NCBI GenBank assembly: GCA_000961725.1
Contig: LADS01000039.1
Coordinates: 141,461 to 205,460, forward strand
Length of the DNA: 64,000 nt
Reading direction: 5' to 3'
Source of the DNA: Desulfobulbaceae bacterium BRH_c16a
GTDB taxonomy: Bacteria > Desulfobacterota > Desulfobulbia > Desulfobulbales > Desulfocapsaceae
Numbering within the stretch: the first letter of the stretch is position 1; the number at the start of each line of letters is the position of its first letter. A program made the translations under genes and the position numbers. Below the pieces are notes generated by a model. That model ran no database searches, had not been told where the DNA came from, and saw only the letters and a list, made by a program, of their open reading frames with translations. Shown one piece after another: positions 12,258 to 21,426 of this stretch.

Positions 12258-13355
12258 TTGAATATAAAAATTCCTCAAAATATAGCGTCCATAATACCTT
12301 ACCCGCCAGGAAAACCTCTGGAAGAGCTGGAGCGTGAATACGGTATAAAGAATTCTATCAAGCTGGCCTCCAATGAAAATCCCTGGGGTCCCTCTCCCAA
12401 GGCGGTGAGGGCTCTTCGGGCCGAACTCCTGAACCTGCATCGCTATCCGGATGGCTCCTGCCATTACCTGGCAGCTGCTCTCGCAGAAAAACTTGGGGTC
12501 GATTCCGCCGAAATTGTCCTTGGCAACGGATCCAGCGATATAATCGACTTGCTTGTAAAAGCTTTTGTGACCGAGGGTGATGAAGTCATTACCAGCCATC
12601 CGTCGTTTCTCATGTACCAAAAGAATGTTCAGGTTCGCGGCGGTATAAACTATGTCGTTCCCCTCAAGGACATGAGGCATGATCTGTCGATCATAAAGGA
12701 CATGGTTTCAGAGAAAACAAGGCTTATTTTTCTTGATAATCCGAACAATCCAACCGGGACGGCTCTGGCACCGGTGGATCTTTATCAGTTTCTCAGTGAT
12801 ATTCCGGAGTCGTTGGTTGTTGTTCTGGATGAAGCCTACGTTGACTTTATGGACAAAGAGTTCCGGGTCGATCTGTATTCACTTATCCGTAATTCAGAGG
12901 GACGTTGCCCTGTCGTCTTTTTACGTACATTTTCCAAAGCCTACGGTCTTGCCGGCCTGAGAATCGGATTTGGGGTGATGCCTGCGGAAATAGCTGCCTG
13001 TCTGCATAAGGTTCGACAGCCGTTCAATGTCAACCAGATGGCCCAGGTCGGTGCCCTGGCTGCCCTGGAAGATGAGGAGCATTACCAGAAAACTATTCTC
13101 AGGACCAGAAAAGGGCTGCTTTTTTTAAGCACGGAGGTTAAAAAGCTCGGCTGCAAGGCATATCCCTCCCACGCAAATTTTTTTCTTATAGATGTTCGGG
13201 GAAAAGCAGATGAAGTTTATACTGCGATGCTGGCAAAAGGGGTAATAGTTCGATCGATGAGTGCATACGGTTTGGAGAATTTCATTCGGATTACCGTTGG
13301 CACGGAAGAAGAAAACAACAGGTTCCTCAAATCGTTAGCTGAATGTCTCAATTGA
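12258..13355 (+). CDS. hisC: Histidinol-phosphate aminotransferase
   Basis: About 365 residues of the class I/II aminotransferase fold. SNENPWGPSPKAV near the N-terminus, LDNPNNPTGTAL and LDEAYVDFM bind PLP, and FSKAYGLAGLRIGFG carries the PLP-lysine; this set matches HisC. It converts histidinol phosphate and 2-oxoglutarate to imidazole-acetol phosphate and glutamate in either direction, in histidine synthesis. The start is uncertain: a TTG at 12258 with GGAG five bases before it is preferred over a TTG at 12213 that overlaps gatA. It is the only his gene here. Confidence 0.92.
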   Translation: MNIKIPQNIASIIPYPPGKPLEELEREYGIKNSIKLASNENPWGPSPKAVRALRAELLNLHRYPDGSCHYLAAALAEKLGVDSAEIVLGNGSSDIIDLLVKAFVTEGDEVITSHPSFLMYQKNVQVRGGINYVVPLKDMRHDLSIIKDMVSEKTRLIFLDNPNNPTGTALAPVDLYQFLSDIPESLVVVLDEAYVDFMDKEFRVDLYSLIRNSEGRCPVVFLRTFSKAYGLAGLRIGFGVMPAEIAACLHKVRQPFNVNQMAQVGALAALEDEEHYQKTILRTRKGLLFLSTEVKKLGCKAYPSHANFFLIDVRGKADEVYTAMLAKGVIVRSMSAYGLENFIRITVGTEEENNRFLKSLAECLN

Positions 13356-13363
13356 TCTCGACT

Positions 13364-14050
13364 ATGCCTGAAAAGAAAAAAATCATCACTATCGACGGCC
13401 CGTCCGGCGTAGGAAAATCGACGGTAAGCAGAAAAGTCGCGGCGGCAACGGGATTTACCTATCTCGATACAGGTGCCATGTACAGAGCTTTCGGTCTCTA
13501 TCTTTCCCGCCAGAAGACTGATCTCAACGATGCTCTTGCTCTCAGGGCAACGCTCGAATCCTTGCAATTGGAATTGATTCCGGCCGCAGATGAACGGAGC
13601 GATGTGCGGGTTCTGGTAAACGGTGAAGACGTCAGTGAGGCCATTCGTACACCCGAGATGGCGATGATTGCATCCCGGGTGTCTGCAAATCCCCTGGTAA
13701 GGGAAATTCTCACTAAAATCCAGAAGCGTTACGGGCATGACGGAAAAATAGTAGCCGAGGGCCGCGATACCGGTACAGTAGTTTTTCCGAATGCGGCGCA
13801 TAAGTTTTTTCTCGATGCACATCCGGAAGAAAGGGCGCGACGGCGGGTTCGCCAGTTGGGGGAAAATGGGGTTGAGGCTGATTTCAAGCAGATCCTGGCA
13901 ATGACCCTGGAACGGGACGATAATGACAGAAACCGAGCAGTCGCCCCGCTGAGACAAGCTGAAGACGCGCTGTTGATCGATACAACCGGAATAGATGCAG
14001 AGGAGGTCGCTAAAAGAATTATGAGGGTGGTTCTCAATGAAGCGATATAA
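13364..14050 (+). CDS. cmk: Cytidylate kinase
   Basis: About 228 residues, the usual Cmk size. P-loop IDGPSGVGKSTVSRKVA, TGAMYRAFGLYL, the AEGRDTGTVVFPNA segment that binds CMP, and RARRRVRQL in the lid identify it. It phosphorylates CMP and dCMP. Neither candidate start (13343 or 13364) has a clear ribosome site; translation may be coupled to hisC, whose stop overlaps the earlier start. The gene ends directly at a perfect hairpin shared with pal. Confidence 0.95.
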   Translation: MPEKKKIITIDGPSGVGKSTVSRKVAAATGFTYLDTGAMYRAFGLYLSRQKTDLNDALALRATLESLQLELIPAADERSDVRVLVNGEDVSEAIRTPEMAMIASRVSANPLVREILTKIQKRYGHDGKIVAEGRDTGTVVFPNAAHKFFLDAHPEERARRRVRQLGENGVEADFKQILAMTLERDDNDRNRAVAPLRQAEDALLIDTTGIDAEEVAKRIMRVVLNEAI

Positions 14051-14081
14051 GTTCGGCCTCGACAGGAGAGCGAGGCCGAAC
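14051..14081. terminator. Perfect 11-bp hairpin between convergent cmk and pal
   Basis: GTTCGGCCTCG (14051-14061) pairs exactly with CGAGGCCGAAC (14071-14081) over a nine-base loop, starting one base after the cmk stop. There is no strong U-tract on either side, so it may act as a bidirectional barrier or 3'-end stabiliser rather than a classical intrinsic terminator. Confidence 0.6.
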
Positions 14082-14094
14082 TGTCGCAGAGAAA

Positions 14095-14706
14095 TTATTT
14101 GACGATAAAATCGACCCGTCTGTTCAAACCATAGCTTTCTTCGTCCTGTCCCATGAAAAGTGGTTTTTCTTCACCGTACGAAAGGGTGCGCATACGGCGG
14201 GAGTCAACACCGATATTGGCAAGATATTGCTGAACATTGATGGCTCTTCTTTCTCCTAAGGCCAGGTTGTACTCGTTGGTACCTCTTTCGTCGGAGTTTC
14301 CTTCAATTATCACCATACTTTCGGGTATGGACTGGAGATATTCGGCATTTTCCGCCATTGTCTGGATCATGTCGGGGCGAATTCCTGCCTGATCGAAATC
14401 AAAATATATGGGCGAAAGATTGGCGGAGCACCTGCCATGTAATCGTTTATATTCATCGGACTGCTGATCTGCTGCAAATTCGGAACCGACTCCGGGGATA
14501 TTATCGTCAAGCGTGCCGCTTCTGGGGAGGTTGTCTTCCGAATATTCCCCTTCAGCCAAAGGGTAGTTGATATCACGACCGCCTGTTGGCGATTCTGCGG
14601 CTGTATCCGGAGGAATGACGTTTTTCTTGCTGCAGCCGGGGCTAAAGAGAAGGAGTGAACCGATGAGCGCCGAAAGTATGATTGTTGTACTAAACCGTTT
14701 TTCCAT
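14095..14706 (-). CDS. pal: Peptidoglycan-associated lipoprotein (Pal/OmpA family)
   Basis: 203 residues. Type II signal peptide with lipobox FSPGC (Cys25), a low-complexity linker, then an OmpA-like domain: IYFDFDQAGIRPDM, IEGNSDERGTNEYNLALGERRA and the final NRRVDFIVK. It anchors the outer membrane to peptidoglycan and normally partners TolB. The tol genes are not nearby. It is convergent with cmk and divergent from rlmKL. Confidence 0.93.
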   Translation of the reverse strand: MEKRFSTTIILSALIGSLLLFSPGCSKKNVIPPDTAAESPTGGRDINYPLAEGEYSEDNLPRSGTLDDNIPGVGSEFAADQQSDEYKRLHGRCSANLSPIYFDFDQAGIRPDMIQTMAENAEYLQSIPESMVIIEGNSDERGTNEYNLALGERRAINVQQYLANIGVDSRRMRTLSYGEEKPLFMGQDEESYGLNRRVDFIVK

Positions 14707-14912
14707 AAATTCTCCTGAGGAAAAAAATATAATGAGGTAAATGCATTTGTTTTTGGTGAAGAAAACCCCGCATAATGCTCTACTTTAGCCGTATTAATAA
14801 AGAGGTCAAGAACAAACTGTCAGGAAAGCTCCTCCACACATCCGTTGCTTATGCTTTTTGAATGAAGAACCGTTTCAGCGAAAAGGGGGGGATCCTGCAA
14901 AGAGGAGAGAGT

Positions 14913-17078
14913 ATGATCGAAAGCGTTACAAGGCATGCCGGATCAGGTGTGTTTTTCGAGCTGGTGGCCGGCTGCGCAGCGGGCCTTGAAACCCTGGTCA
15001 AGGAAGAGGTTGAAGATTTTGGCGGGCAGGAGGTGCAGTTCAGTACCGGCGTCGTGCGCTGGCGAGGTGACCTGTCTTCTGCGTATCGCTGTTGTTTGTG
15101 GTCACGATACGCCTCACGGGTGTTTTTACAGCTCGATCGATTTTTTATCGATAAAGAAGAGTCTCTTTACCGGAACGCGCTGGTAATCGCCTGGCACGAT
15201 CATCTTACCGAAGATACCTGTTTTGCGGTGAGTTGCACGTTATCAGGGGATTCGGTGATAACTCACAGTCAGTATGCGGCGCTCAAGGTAAAAGATGCGC
15301 TTGTTGACTATTTTCGGGAAAGGACAGGGCAGAGACCTTCGGTGAAAACCGACCGGCCGGACGTTCAGATTCACCTCCATGTAGAAAAAAACCTCGCGAC
15401 GATTTCGCTTGATCTCTCCGGCGAGAGTCTGCATCGAAGAGGATATCGGGATAAGTCGGGCAGGGCGCCCTTGAAAGAAACGCTCGGTGCGGCAATTGTC
15501 GCATTAAGTGGCTGGCCGAAGGATCCGGGGACGCTGGTTGACCCGATGTGCGGCACCGGAACCCTGTTGATTGAGGCGGCTATGATGTTTGGCGATTCGG
15601 CTCCGGGATTGTCGCGGCAGTATTTCGGTTTTCTGGGGTGGCTGGGCCATGACGAAAACCTTTGGCAGTCCCTCGTAACGGAGGCTATTGAAAGGGAGGA
15701 GCGGGGAACCCAAAAAAACTGGCCGGTTATTCTTGGTTACGATTGCGATCCTGTGGTCGTCAATGCGGCAAGGAAGAATATCGAAAGAGCCGGCCTCGAT
15801 GAGCATATAAAGGTGAAACAGGCTGAGCTGGCCACTCTTTGGCCCCCTGACAATAAAGGTACCTTGCTCGTCAATCTGCCCTATGGTGAACGGCTCTCCG
15901 AAACAGAAGTCGTGTCTCAGCTGTATCGGGGGTATGGACGAGTTCTGCGCCGGAGATTCCAAGGCTGGAGAGCCGGGGTTTTTATCGCCAATCCGGATCT
16001 GACAGACAGTTTTGGGTTGCCTTGGCAGACCAAACATCGGCTTTTTAACGGTTCGATTCCGTGTCGCCTGTTGACTGCAATTGTTTCCAGGGAAGAACCC
16101 CAGGATTTTCAGTGGCAGCTTAAAGCCAACGACGGAGAGGAAAAAGACAATGAGTTTGGCAACAGATTGAGAAAGAACCTCAGACAGATCCTGAAATGGG
16201 CCGGCCGCGAAGGCATCACATGCTTCAGGGTGTATGACCGGGATCTGCCGGAATACAATCTGACTGTCGACCTGTATGGCAAATGGGTTCACATCCAGGA
16301 ATATGCCCCGCCGAAAACTGTCGACCCTCAACTTGCTGCCGCCAGGTTCGACAGCGCCGTGCGAACGGTAAAGGATATTCTGAACGTACGTTCAGACCGG
16401 GTTTTTTTAAAAACCAGGGAACGCCAGAAGGGAAAAAAACAGTACGAGAAGAAGGGGGATCAGCGGAAGATGTATGAAGTGAGGGAGGGGGCCTGCTCTT
16501 TTCTCGTCAATTTCACCGATTATCTGGATACCGGAATATTTCTTGACCATCGCCCTGTTCGGGAGCGGATATTCAGGATGGCGAAAGGCAAGAGATTTCT
16601 CAACCTTTTCGGCTACACCGGGACCGTGACCGTCCATGCTGCCCTGGGTGGCGCAGCAAGTACAACCACGGTAGATCTTTCCGCCACCTACCTGCAGTGG
16701 GCAAGAATGAATTTTGCCTTAAACGGCCTGGGCGAAGTCACCAACCGGGTGGAGCAGGCTGATTGCCGGCAGTGGCTCGAGGACTGCAGAGCGACATTTG
16801 ATCTGATTTTTATCGATCCGCCGACCTTTTCCAACACCAAAAAAGAAAAAAGGGTTTTTGATGTCCAGAAAGATCATGCCGGTTTGATTCAAGCAGCCAT
16901 GTCGCGTCTCGATCAGGCAGGATTGTTGATTTTTTCAACGAATTTCCGGAGATTTAAACTCGACGAGGCTGTTCTGGAAAAGTATGAGGTAACGGATATT
17001 TCAAGAGATTCACTGGCTTTTGACTTTTCTCGGAATAAAAAAGTCCACATGTGTTGGGAGGTTCGGCACACCTTGTGA
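14913..17078 (+). CDS. rlmL: Bifunctional 23S rRNA guanine methyltransferase RlmKL
   Basis: 721 residues. N-terminal THUMP domain, then a first methyltransferase with DPMCGTGTLLIEAAMM and NLPYGERLSE (the N2-G2445 RlmL half), then a second with FLNLFGYTGTVTVHAAL, a DLSATYLQWARMN SAM-binding strand and FDLIFIDPPTFSN (the m7G2069 RlmK half). The fusion is the same as E. coli RlmKL. The ATG at 14913 has GAGGAGAG upstream; an earlier ATG at 14862 lacks one. About 200 bases separate it from divergent pal. Confidence 0.95.
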   Translation: MIESVTRHAGSGVFFELVAGCAAGLETLVKEEVEDFGGQEVQFSTGVVRWRGDLSSAYRCCLWSRYASRVFLQLDRFFIDKEESLYRNALVIAWHDHLTEDTCFAVSCTLSGDSVITHSQYAALKVKDALVDYFRERTGQRPSVKTDRPDVQIHLHVEKNLATISLDLSGESLHRRGYRDKSGRAPLKETLGAAIVALSGWPKDPGTLVDPMCGTGTLLIEAAMMFGDSAPGLSRQYFGFLGWLGHDENLWQSLVTEAIEREERGTQKNWPVILGYDCDPVVVNAARKNIERAGLDEHIKVKQAELATLWPPDNKGTLLVNLPYGERLSETEVVSQLYRGYGRVLRRRFQGWRAGVFIANPDLTDSFGLPWQTKHRLFNGSIPCRLLTAIVSREEPQDFQWQLKANDGEEKDNEFGNRLRKNLRQILKWAGREGITCFRVYDRDLPEYNLTVDLYGKWVHIQEYAPPKTVDPQLAAARFDSAVRTVKDILNVRSDRVFLKTRERQKGKKQYEKKGDQRKMYEVREGACSFLVNFTDYLDTGIFLDHRPVRERIFRMAKGKRFLNLFGYTGTVTVHAALGGAASTTTVDLSATYLQWARMNFALNGLGEVTNRVEQADCRQWLEDCRATFDLIFIDPPTFSNTKKEKRVFDVQKDHAGLIQAAMSRLDQAGLLIFSTNFRRFKLDEAVLEKYEVTDISRDSLAFDFSRNKKVHMCWEVRHTL

Positions 17079-17224
17079 ATTCGAACCGAGCCGGGTGTTA
17101 GTATTGTCTTTCCCTTGGCAACCCGATCATGATATTATGAGTCGTTAGACAGAAAGGGTGAAAAAAAACCGCACCCGGCAGCTGTCCTTCGAGAGTTTGA
17201 CCTTTTGCGCAAAAGGGAGGAAGG

Positions 17225-17623
17225 ATGAAAACCTTAATTGTTGAAGATGATTTTTTAGCGAGATCGCTTCTGTCGACCCTGTTATCGGAATACGGGGTTT
17301 GTCATGTGGCAGTGAATGGACGGGAAGCTTTGGATGCCATTGAAAGAGCGTTTGATGAAAATGATCCCTATGACCTGATTTGCCTGGATATTATGATGCC
17401 GGTTATGGATGGTCAGGAAGCCTTGCTGGAGTTACGGAAAATGGAGGCGAGACGCGGTCTGAAGGGTCTCGATACCACCAAGGTGATCATGGTTACCGCC
17501 ATAGACGACTCAAAAAACATCATGAAAGCCTTCCGACAGGGCCAGTGTGAAGCGTATCTCACCAAGCCTCTGGATAGAACAAAGTTGATAGGTCATATCA
17601 GGGACCTGGGGTTGATTGAGTGA
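17225..17623 (+). CDS. Single-domain response regulator
   Basis: 132 residues, receiver only: acidic pair E7-D8-D9, phosphoacceptor Asp55 in LICLDIMMP, Thr in VIMVTAID and Lys in AYLTKPLD. A GGGAGGAAGG site precedes the ATG. It overlaps the Hpt gene by four bases (GTGA). With the following Hpt protein and hybrid kinase it would form a phosphorelay. The extended loop between D55 and the C-terminal half (MEARRGLKGLDTTK) is typical of phosphorelay regulators of Desulfobulbales-like genomes, as far as I can recall. Confidence 0.92.
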   Translation: MKTLIVEDDFLARSLLSTLLSEYGVCHVAVNGREALDAIERAFDENDPYDLICLDIMMPVMDGQEALLELRKMEARRGLKGLDTTKVIMVTAIDDSKNIMKAFRQGQCEAYLTKPLDRTKLIGHIRDLGLIE

Positions 17624-18072
17624 TAAAAACCTTGTCGAATGAGACGGAAATGACAATCGGCAAAAATGGCTTGTTTATTCCCGGGCCCCTTGTTCTCAGC
17701 AAACTGAGGGACCATTTCAGGCAGACGTATATGCTCAATGAAACGCAGATTGAAACAATGCTTGCAAGTTCTTCGCAGTCGCTGGAGCATGCTCTGTCAA
17801 GTGCCGGCGAAATTCTTAAAGAACCGGAAGATAATGAACGACTGGTTGCATTTTTTCACGGCCTCAAGGGGCTGCTTCTTAACATGGGGGAAACGGAGTG
17901 GGCTACTTACATCAAGGCAATCGAGAATAAGCTGGCAGCCGGAGGAAGGATCGATTACGCAACGGTTATCGGAATAATAGAGGGGGGGCTTGGAGAGATT
18001 CTCTCTTATAACGGAGGGGATGGTGCCAAAAGCGGGTTTTCTCAAAATGTGAGTCCGGAAAAATCAAGGTAA
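17620..18072 (+). CDS. Histidine phosphotransfer (Hpt) protein
   Basis: 150 residues, all-helical. The segment FFHGLKGLLLNMG carries the phosphorylatable His80 in the HxLKG context of Hpt domains. It would shuttle phosphate between the hybrid kinase and the single-domain regulator on either side. The start is a GTG overlapping the regulator stop codon; an ATG ten residues later is an alternative. Confidence 0.85.
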   Translation: MIKTLSNETEMTIGKNGLFIPGPLVLSKLRDHFRQTYMLNETQIETMLASSSQSLEHALSSAGEILKEPEDNERLVAFFHGLKGLLLNMGETEWATYIKAIENKLAAGGRIDYATVIGIIEGGLGEILSYNGGDGAKSGFSQNVSPEKSR

Positions 18073-18086
18073 GGGGGGAGGGAGGA

Positions 18087-19784
18087 GTGGCAGAAATCGA
18101 GATCCTTCAACAGCAGGTTGAAGATTTGCAGAAACAGTTGGCGAGGCAGAAAAAATCCAACGAACTGCTGAAAAAAAGGGCAGTGCAGGCAATCATCAGC
18201 GGCAAGAGAGCCGAGCAGGAGGTGTCGGAACGCAGCGACTGTGAAGCAGGTCTTGCCAGAGCCGAACTTGCCAGTCGGGTAAAGAGCATGTTTCTGGAAA
18301 ATGTCAGTCATGAAATCCGGTCTTCCATGAACGGGATTGTCGGCATGACCAATCTCGTGCTCGAAACCGAATTATCCTCAGAACAGCGATTATTCCTGGA
18401 AATGGTCAGTTCGTCGGTTGATCGGCTGCTGGTTGTAGTCAACGAAGTCCTTGATTTTTCAAGGATTGAAACCGGAGAGCTGGAAATCGAACCTGAAGAT
18501 TTCAGCATCAAGGAGAGCCTCGATCACGACCTCTTTGTGTTGCACCTTGCCGCTCAGGAAAAAAACATAGATCTTACCTGCACCATTGAGCCGGATGTTC
18601 CCGCATTTGTGAACGGCGACCCGAACCGTCTTGTGCAGATCCTCACCAATCTCGTGAACAACGGCATCAAGTATACGGAGAAAGGTGCCGTTGCCGTCAA
18701 GATCGAGAACTGTGGATACAATGCCGGCAATATGCTTCTTTTACGGTTCAGTGTCAGTGACACGGGCTGTGGGTTGGCCCCTGAAAAGCTTGAACTTATA
18801 TCGCACTACTTCAAATATCGGCCAAACGCTCCGGTTTCGTCAATGCCGTTGTCGGTTGGAACAACCGGACTGGGGCTCACTGTTTCTTCCCAGCTGGTAA
18901 AATTGATGGGCGGGGAGATCGGTGTCGAAAGCGGTCCGGGGGGATCGACATTCTGGTTTATCCTGCCGTTCAAAGAGGTATCCGACATTTCCAGTTATAC
19001 GGAAAGGACCAGCAGCACTCTTGAAAACATAGCGGAAAACGTTGCCTATGAGCTGAAAGGCGCCAAGATTTTACTCGCCGAAGATGAGCTTATAAACCGA
19101 GTACTTATCGAGACGATTCTAACTCAACTGGGAGTGGATGTAACGTCGGTGGAAAACGGCAGGGAGGCTGTAAGAGAGGCGTGCAGCGGCAAGTATCAGC
19201 TTGTTCTCATGGATGTGCAGATGGAGGAGATGGATGGTCTTGAAGCAACCAGAGCAATAAGAAAGCATGAGCGCAAACATGGCGGTCATCTCGATATTAT
19301 TGCCCTTACCGCTCAGGCGATGCCCGGGGACAGGGAAAAATGTCTGCAGGCAGGGATGGACGATTATCTGCCAAAGCCGCTGGAAAGGAATCAGTTGATT
19401 GAAGTACTTGCCAAATTCCTCACCAGGCGGGCGCTGGTGGTCGACGGTGACCCGGTCAGCCAGAGTGTCGTTATCCGCACCCTTATCGAGTCGGGATGGA
19501 AGGTCACAATAGCCGAGACCAGACGATCGGCAATGTATGAAGCCTCTCTCTCCCATTTCGATCTAATTTTGCTCGATGTATCGACACCGCAGCTGGAAAG
19601 CATCAAGGCGGCCAAAATTCTTCGCCAACTTGAAGAGTATTCGGGACAGCGGGCATTGATTCTCGGGGTCGGCGAAGAAAACGGTTCCGCGGCATTACAG
19701 GAGTACGGTTTCGACGCGTACCTGGAACGGCCGGTGACCCAGGACAAGATCCTCAGGCAACTGGAGGTTTATGATAAGGCCTGA
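18087..19784 (+). CDS. Hybrid histidine kinase with two receiver domains
   Basis: 565 residues with no membrane segment. N-terminal coiled coil (1-60), HisKA with His75 in ENVSHEIRSSMNG, HATPase with N-box NNGIKYTEKG, SDTGCGL and GTTGLGLTVS, first receiver (about 326-440) with Asp376 and Lys430, and second receiver (about 448-565) with Asp497. In the second the conserved Lys-Pro is Arg-Pro (YLERPV), so its phosphorylation is doubtful. No sensor domain is recognisable, so the input must come from a partner. GTG start at 18087 after GGAGG. Confidence 0.92.
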   Translation: MAEIEILQQQVEDLQKQLARQKKSNELLKKRAVQAIISGKRAEQEVSERSDCEAGLARAELASRVKSMFLENVSHEIRSSMNGIVGMTNLVLETELSSEQRLFLEMVSSSVDRLLVVVNEVLDFSRIETGELEIEPEDFSIKESLDHDLFVLHLAAQEKNIDLTCTIEPDVPAFVNGDPNRLVQILTNLVNNGIKYTEKGAVAVKIENCGYNAGNMLLLRFSVSDTGCGLAPEKLELISHYFKYRPNAPVSSMPLSVGTTGLGLTVSSQLVKLMGGEIGVESGPGGSTFWFILPFKEVSDISSYTERTSSTLENIAENVAYELKGAKILLAEDELINRVLIETILTQLGVDVTSVENGREAVREACSGKYQLVLMDVQMEEMDGLEATRAIRKHERKHGGHLDIIALTAQAMPGDREKCLQAGMDDYLPKPLERNQLIEVLAKFLTRRALVVDGDPVSQSVVIRTLIESGWKVTIAETRRSAMYEASLSHFDLILLDVSTPQLESIKAAKILRQLEEYSGQRALILGVGEENGSAALQEYGFDAYLERPVTQDKILRQLEVYDKA

Positions 19785-19816
19785 TTTCAAGGGTACAAGT
19801 CATTGCAATTGCACCT

Positions 19817-20854
19817 ATGATACATTATTCAAATGTTTGTTTCGACACCTTCGGCTATGAACTTCCTTCCAGGATCTTAACCTCCGATCAACTGGAGGAG
19901 CGGCTTGCTCCCGTTTACGAACGGTTAGGTCTTCCTGCCGGAAGACTTGAACTGATGAGCGGAATTCGTCAGAGGCGCCTCTGGCCTCCAGGTACCAGAC
20001 CGAGCGAGGCCGCCACCCTTGCCGGTAAACGAGTGCTCGAGAGAGCCGGACTTGCAGCAAGTGAAGTGGAGTGCCTCATTTTCACTTCCGTTTCAAGAGA
20101 TATGATGGAGCCGGCGACTGCGTCTTTCGTCCACGAAAAACTCGGCTTGCCTCAAGAGGCGCTGATTTTCGACATTTCCAACGCCTGCCTCGGGTTTCTC
20201 GACGGGATGGTGATGCTTGCCAATATGATCGAACTCGGGCAGGTAAAAAACGGTCTCATAGTGTCCGGCGAGACAGCTGAAGAACTGCTGGAATCGACCC
20301 TGCTTGCCCTGCTGGGGGATGAGTCGCTGAGCCGCAAAAGCATTAAACCGGCGTTTGCTTCACTTACCATAGGGTCAGGTGCGGTGGGGCTTTATATGCG
20401 GCGGACAAGAAAGGATGAAGATAAGCCACGCCTGGTTCATGGCGCATGGCGAGCCAACACGGCGCATTCCGATCTTTGCCATGGAGGTCAACGAGGCGGA
20501 AATACCACACTCATGGCAACAAATTCCGAAGAACTGCTGCATCGGGGGGTGGAGACTGCTCAGATGACATGGCGGGAGTTCTCGAAAAAAGCCGGATGGC
20601 AGGCAGACGATGTCGACCGGTTCTTCTGTCATCAGGTAGGCTCCGCCCATGCCAAGCTGCTGTTCGAGCAGTTGGGACTCAAGACCGAGAAAAATTTTGC
20701 GACCCTCGATATTCTCGGCAATGTCGGATCAGTTTCGGCACCCATTACCATGGCTATGGCAATCGAACAGGGAGTATTCAGGCCAGGGCAGAAGGGCGCA
20801 CTGCTCGGTATCGGCAGTGGTATTAATTGTATGATGCTGGGGGTGGAGTGGTAA
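19817..20854 (+). CDS. OleA/FabH-like thiolase (3-oxoacyl-ACP synthase III family)
   Basis: 345 residues with the Cys-His-Asn triad of the KAS III fold: C124 in FDISNACLGFLDGM, H272 in CHQVGSAH, and N302 in LGNVGSVSAP. The SNACLGFLDGM context and the length resemble OleA, which condenses two fatty acyl-CoAs to a beta-keto acid in long-chain olefin synthesis, more than housekeeping FabH. oleB, oleC and oleD are not nearby, so the product is open. The next gene starts two bases after the stop. Confidence 0.8.
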   Translation: MIHYSNVCFDTFGYELPSRILTSDQLEERLAPVYERLGLPAGRLELMSGIRQRRLWPPGTRPSEAATLAGKRVLERAGLAASEVECLIFTSVSRDMMEPATASFVHEKLGLPQEALIFDISNACLGFLDGMVMLANMIELGQVKNGLIVSGETAEELLESTLLALLGDESLSRKSIKPAFASLTIGSGAVGLYMRRTRKDEDKPRLVHGAWRANTAHSDLCHGGQRGGNTTLMATNSEELLHRGVETAQMTWREFSKKAGWQADDVDRFFCHQVGSAHAKLLFEQLGLKTEKNFATLDILGNVGSVSAPITMAMAIEQGVFRPGQKGALLGIGSGINCMMLGVEW

Positions 20855-20856
20855 TC

Positions 20857-21426
20857 ATGGAGGGTCTGCTGGATGCCGGTCAGGGCCGGATATTGCTTGA
20901 GCTGGCGAGAAAAACCCTGGAAAACAGCCTGACTGGCGGAGAATTGCCGCAACAGCCGGACGATCCTGTCTTCCATTGCGAGATGGCGACGTTTATCACG
21001 CTGAAAATTTCCGGAAATCTTCGAGGCTGTATAGGAAACCTCGTTCCCGCCGGCACGCTTTGGGAGGGAATCAGGAACAACACACTGAACGCTGCTTTTC
21101 ACGATCAGCGATTCCCGCCCCTGAAAGCAGGGGAGCTGCAGCGCGTGCATATCGATATCTCGATCCTCTCTCCTCCACAACCCATCGACTATGAAAATTC
21201 CAACGATCTGCAATCCAGACTCCGCCCGGAATTTGACGGCGTGATCCTTCGCGATGGTTGGCGCAGCGCCACCTTCCTGCCGCAGGTATGGCAGCAGCTC
21301 CCTTCACCTGATCAGTTTCTCAACAATCTTTGCCTCAAGGCAGGATTGCCGGAACAGAGCTGGCGGGAGAAAAGGCTGGCGATAGAAACATATCAGGTTC
21401 AATGTTTTTCCGAGGAAAAGTTATGA
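20857..21426 (+). CDS. AMMECR1-domain protein
   Basis: 189 residues with the family hallmarks LRGCIGNLVP, AFHDQRFPPLK and VHIDISILSPPQPI. AMMECR1 proteins are widespread in archaea and many anaerobes; the biochemical role is unknown, though several occur beside radical-SAM or dioxygenase-like MEMO genes. No MEMO partner lies here. I use the ATG at 20857 (MEGLLDAG) after GGAGTGG. It overlaps the next gene by four bases (ATGA). Confidence 0.9.
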   Translation: MEGLLDAGQGRILLELARKTLENSLTGGELPQQPDDPVFHCEMATFITLKISGNLRGCIGNLVPAGTLWEGIRNNTLNAAFHDQRFPPLKAGELQRVHIDISILSPPQPIDYENSNDLQSRLRPEFDGVILRDGWRSATFLPQVWQQLPSPDQFLNNLCLKAGLPEQSWREKRLAIETYQVQCFSEEKL

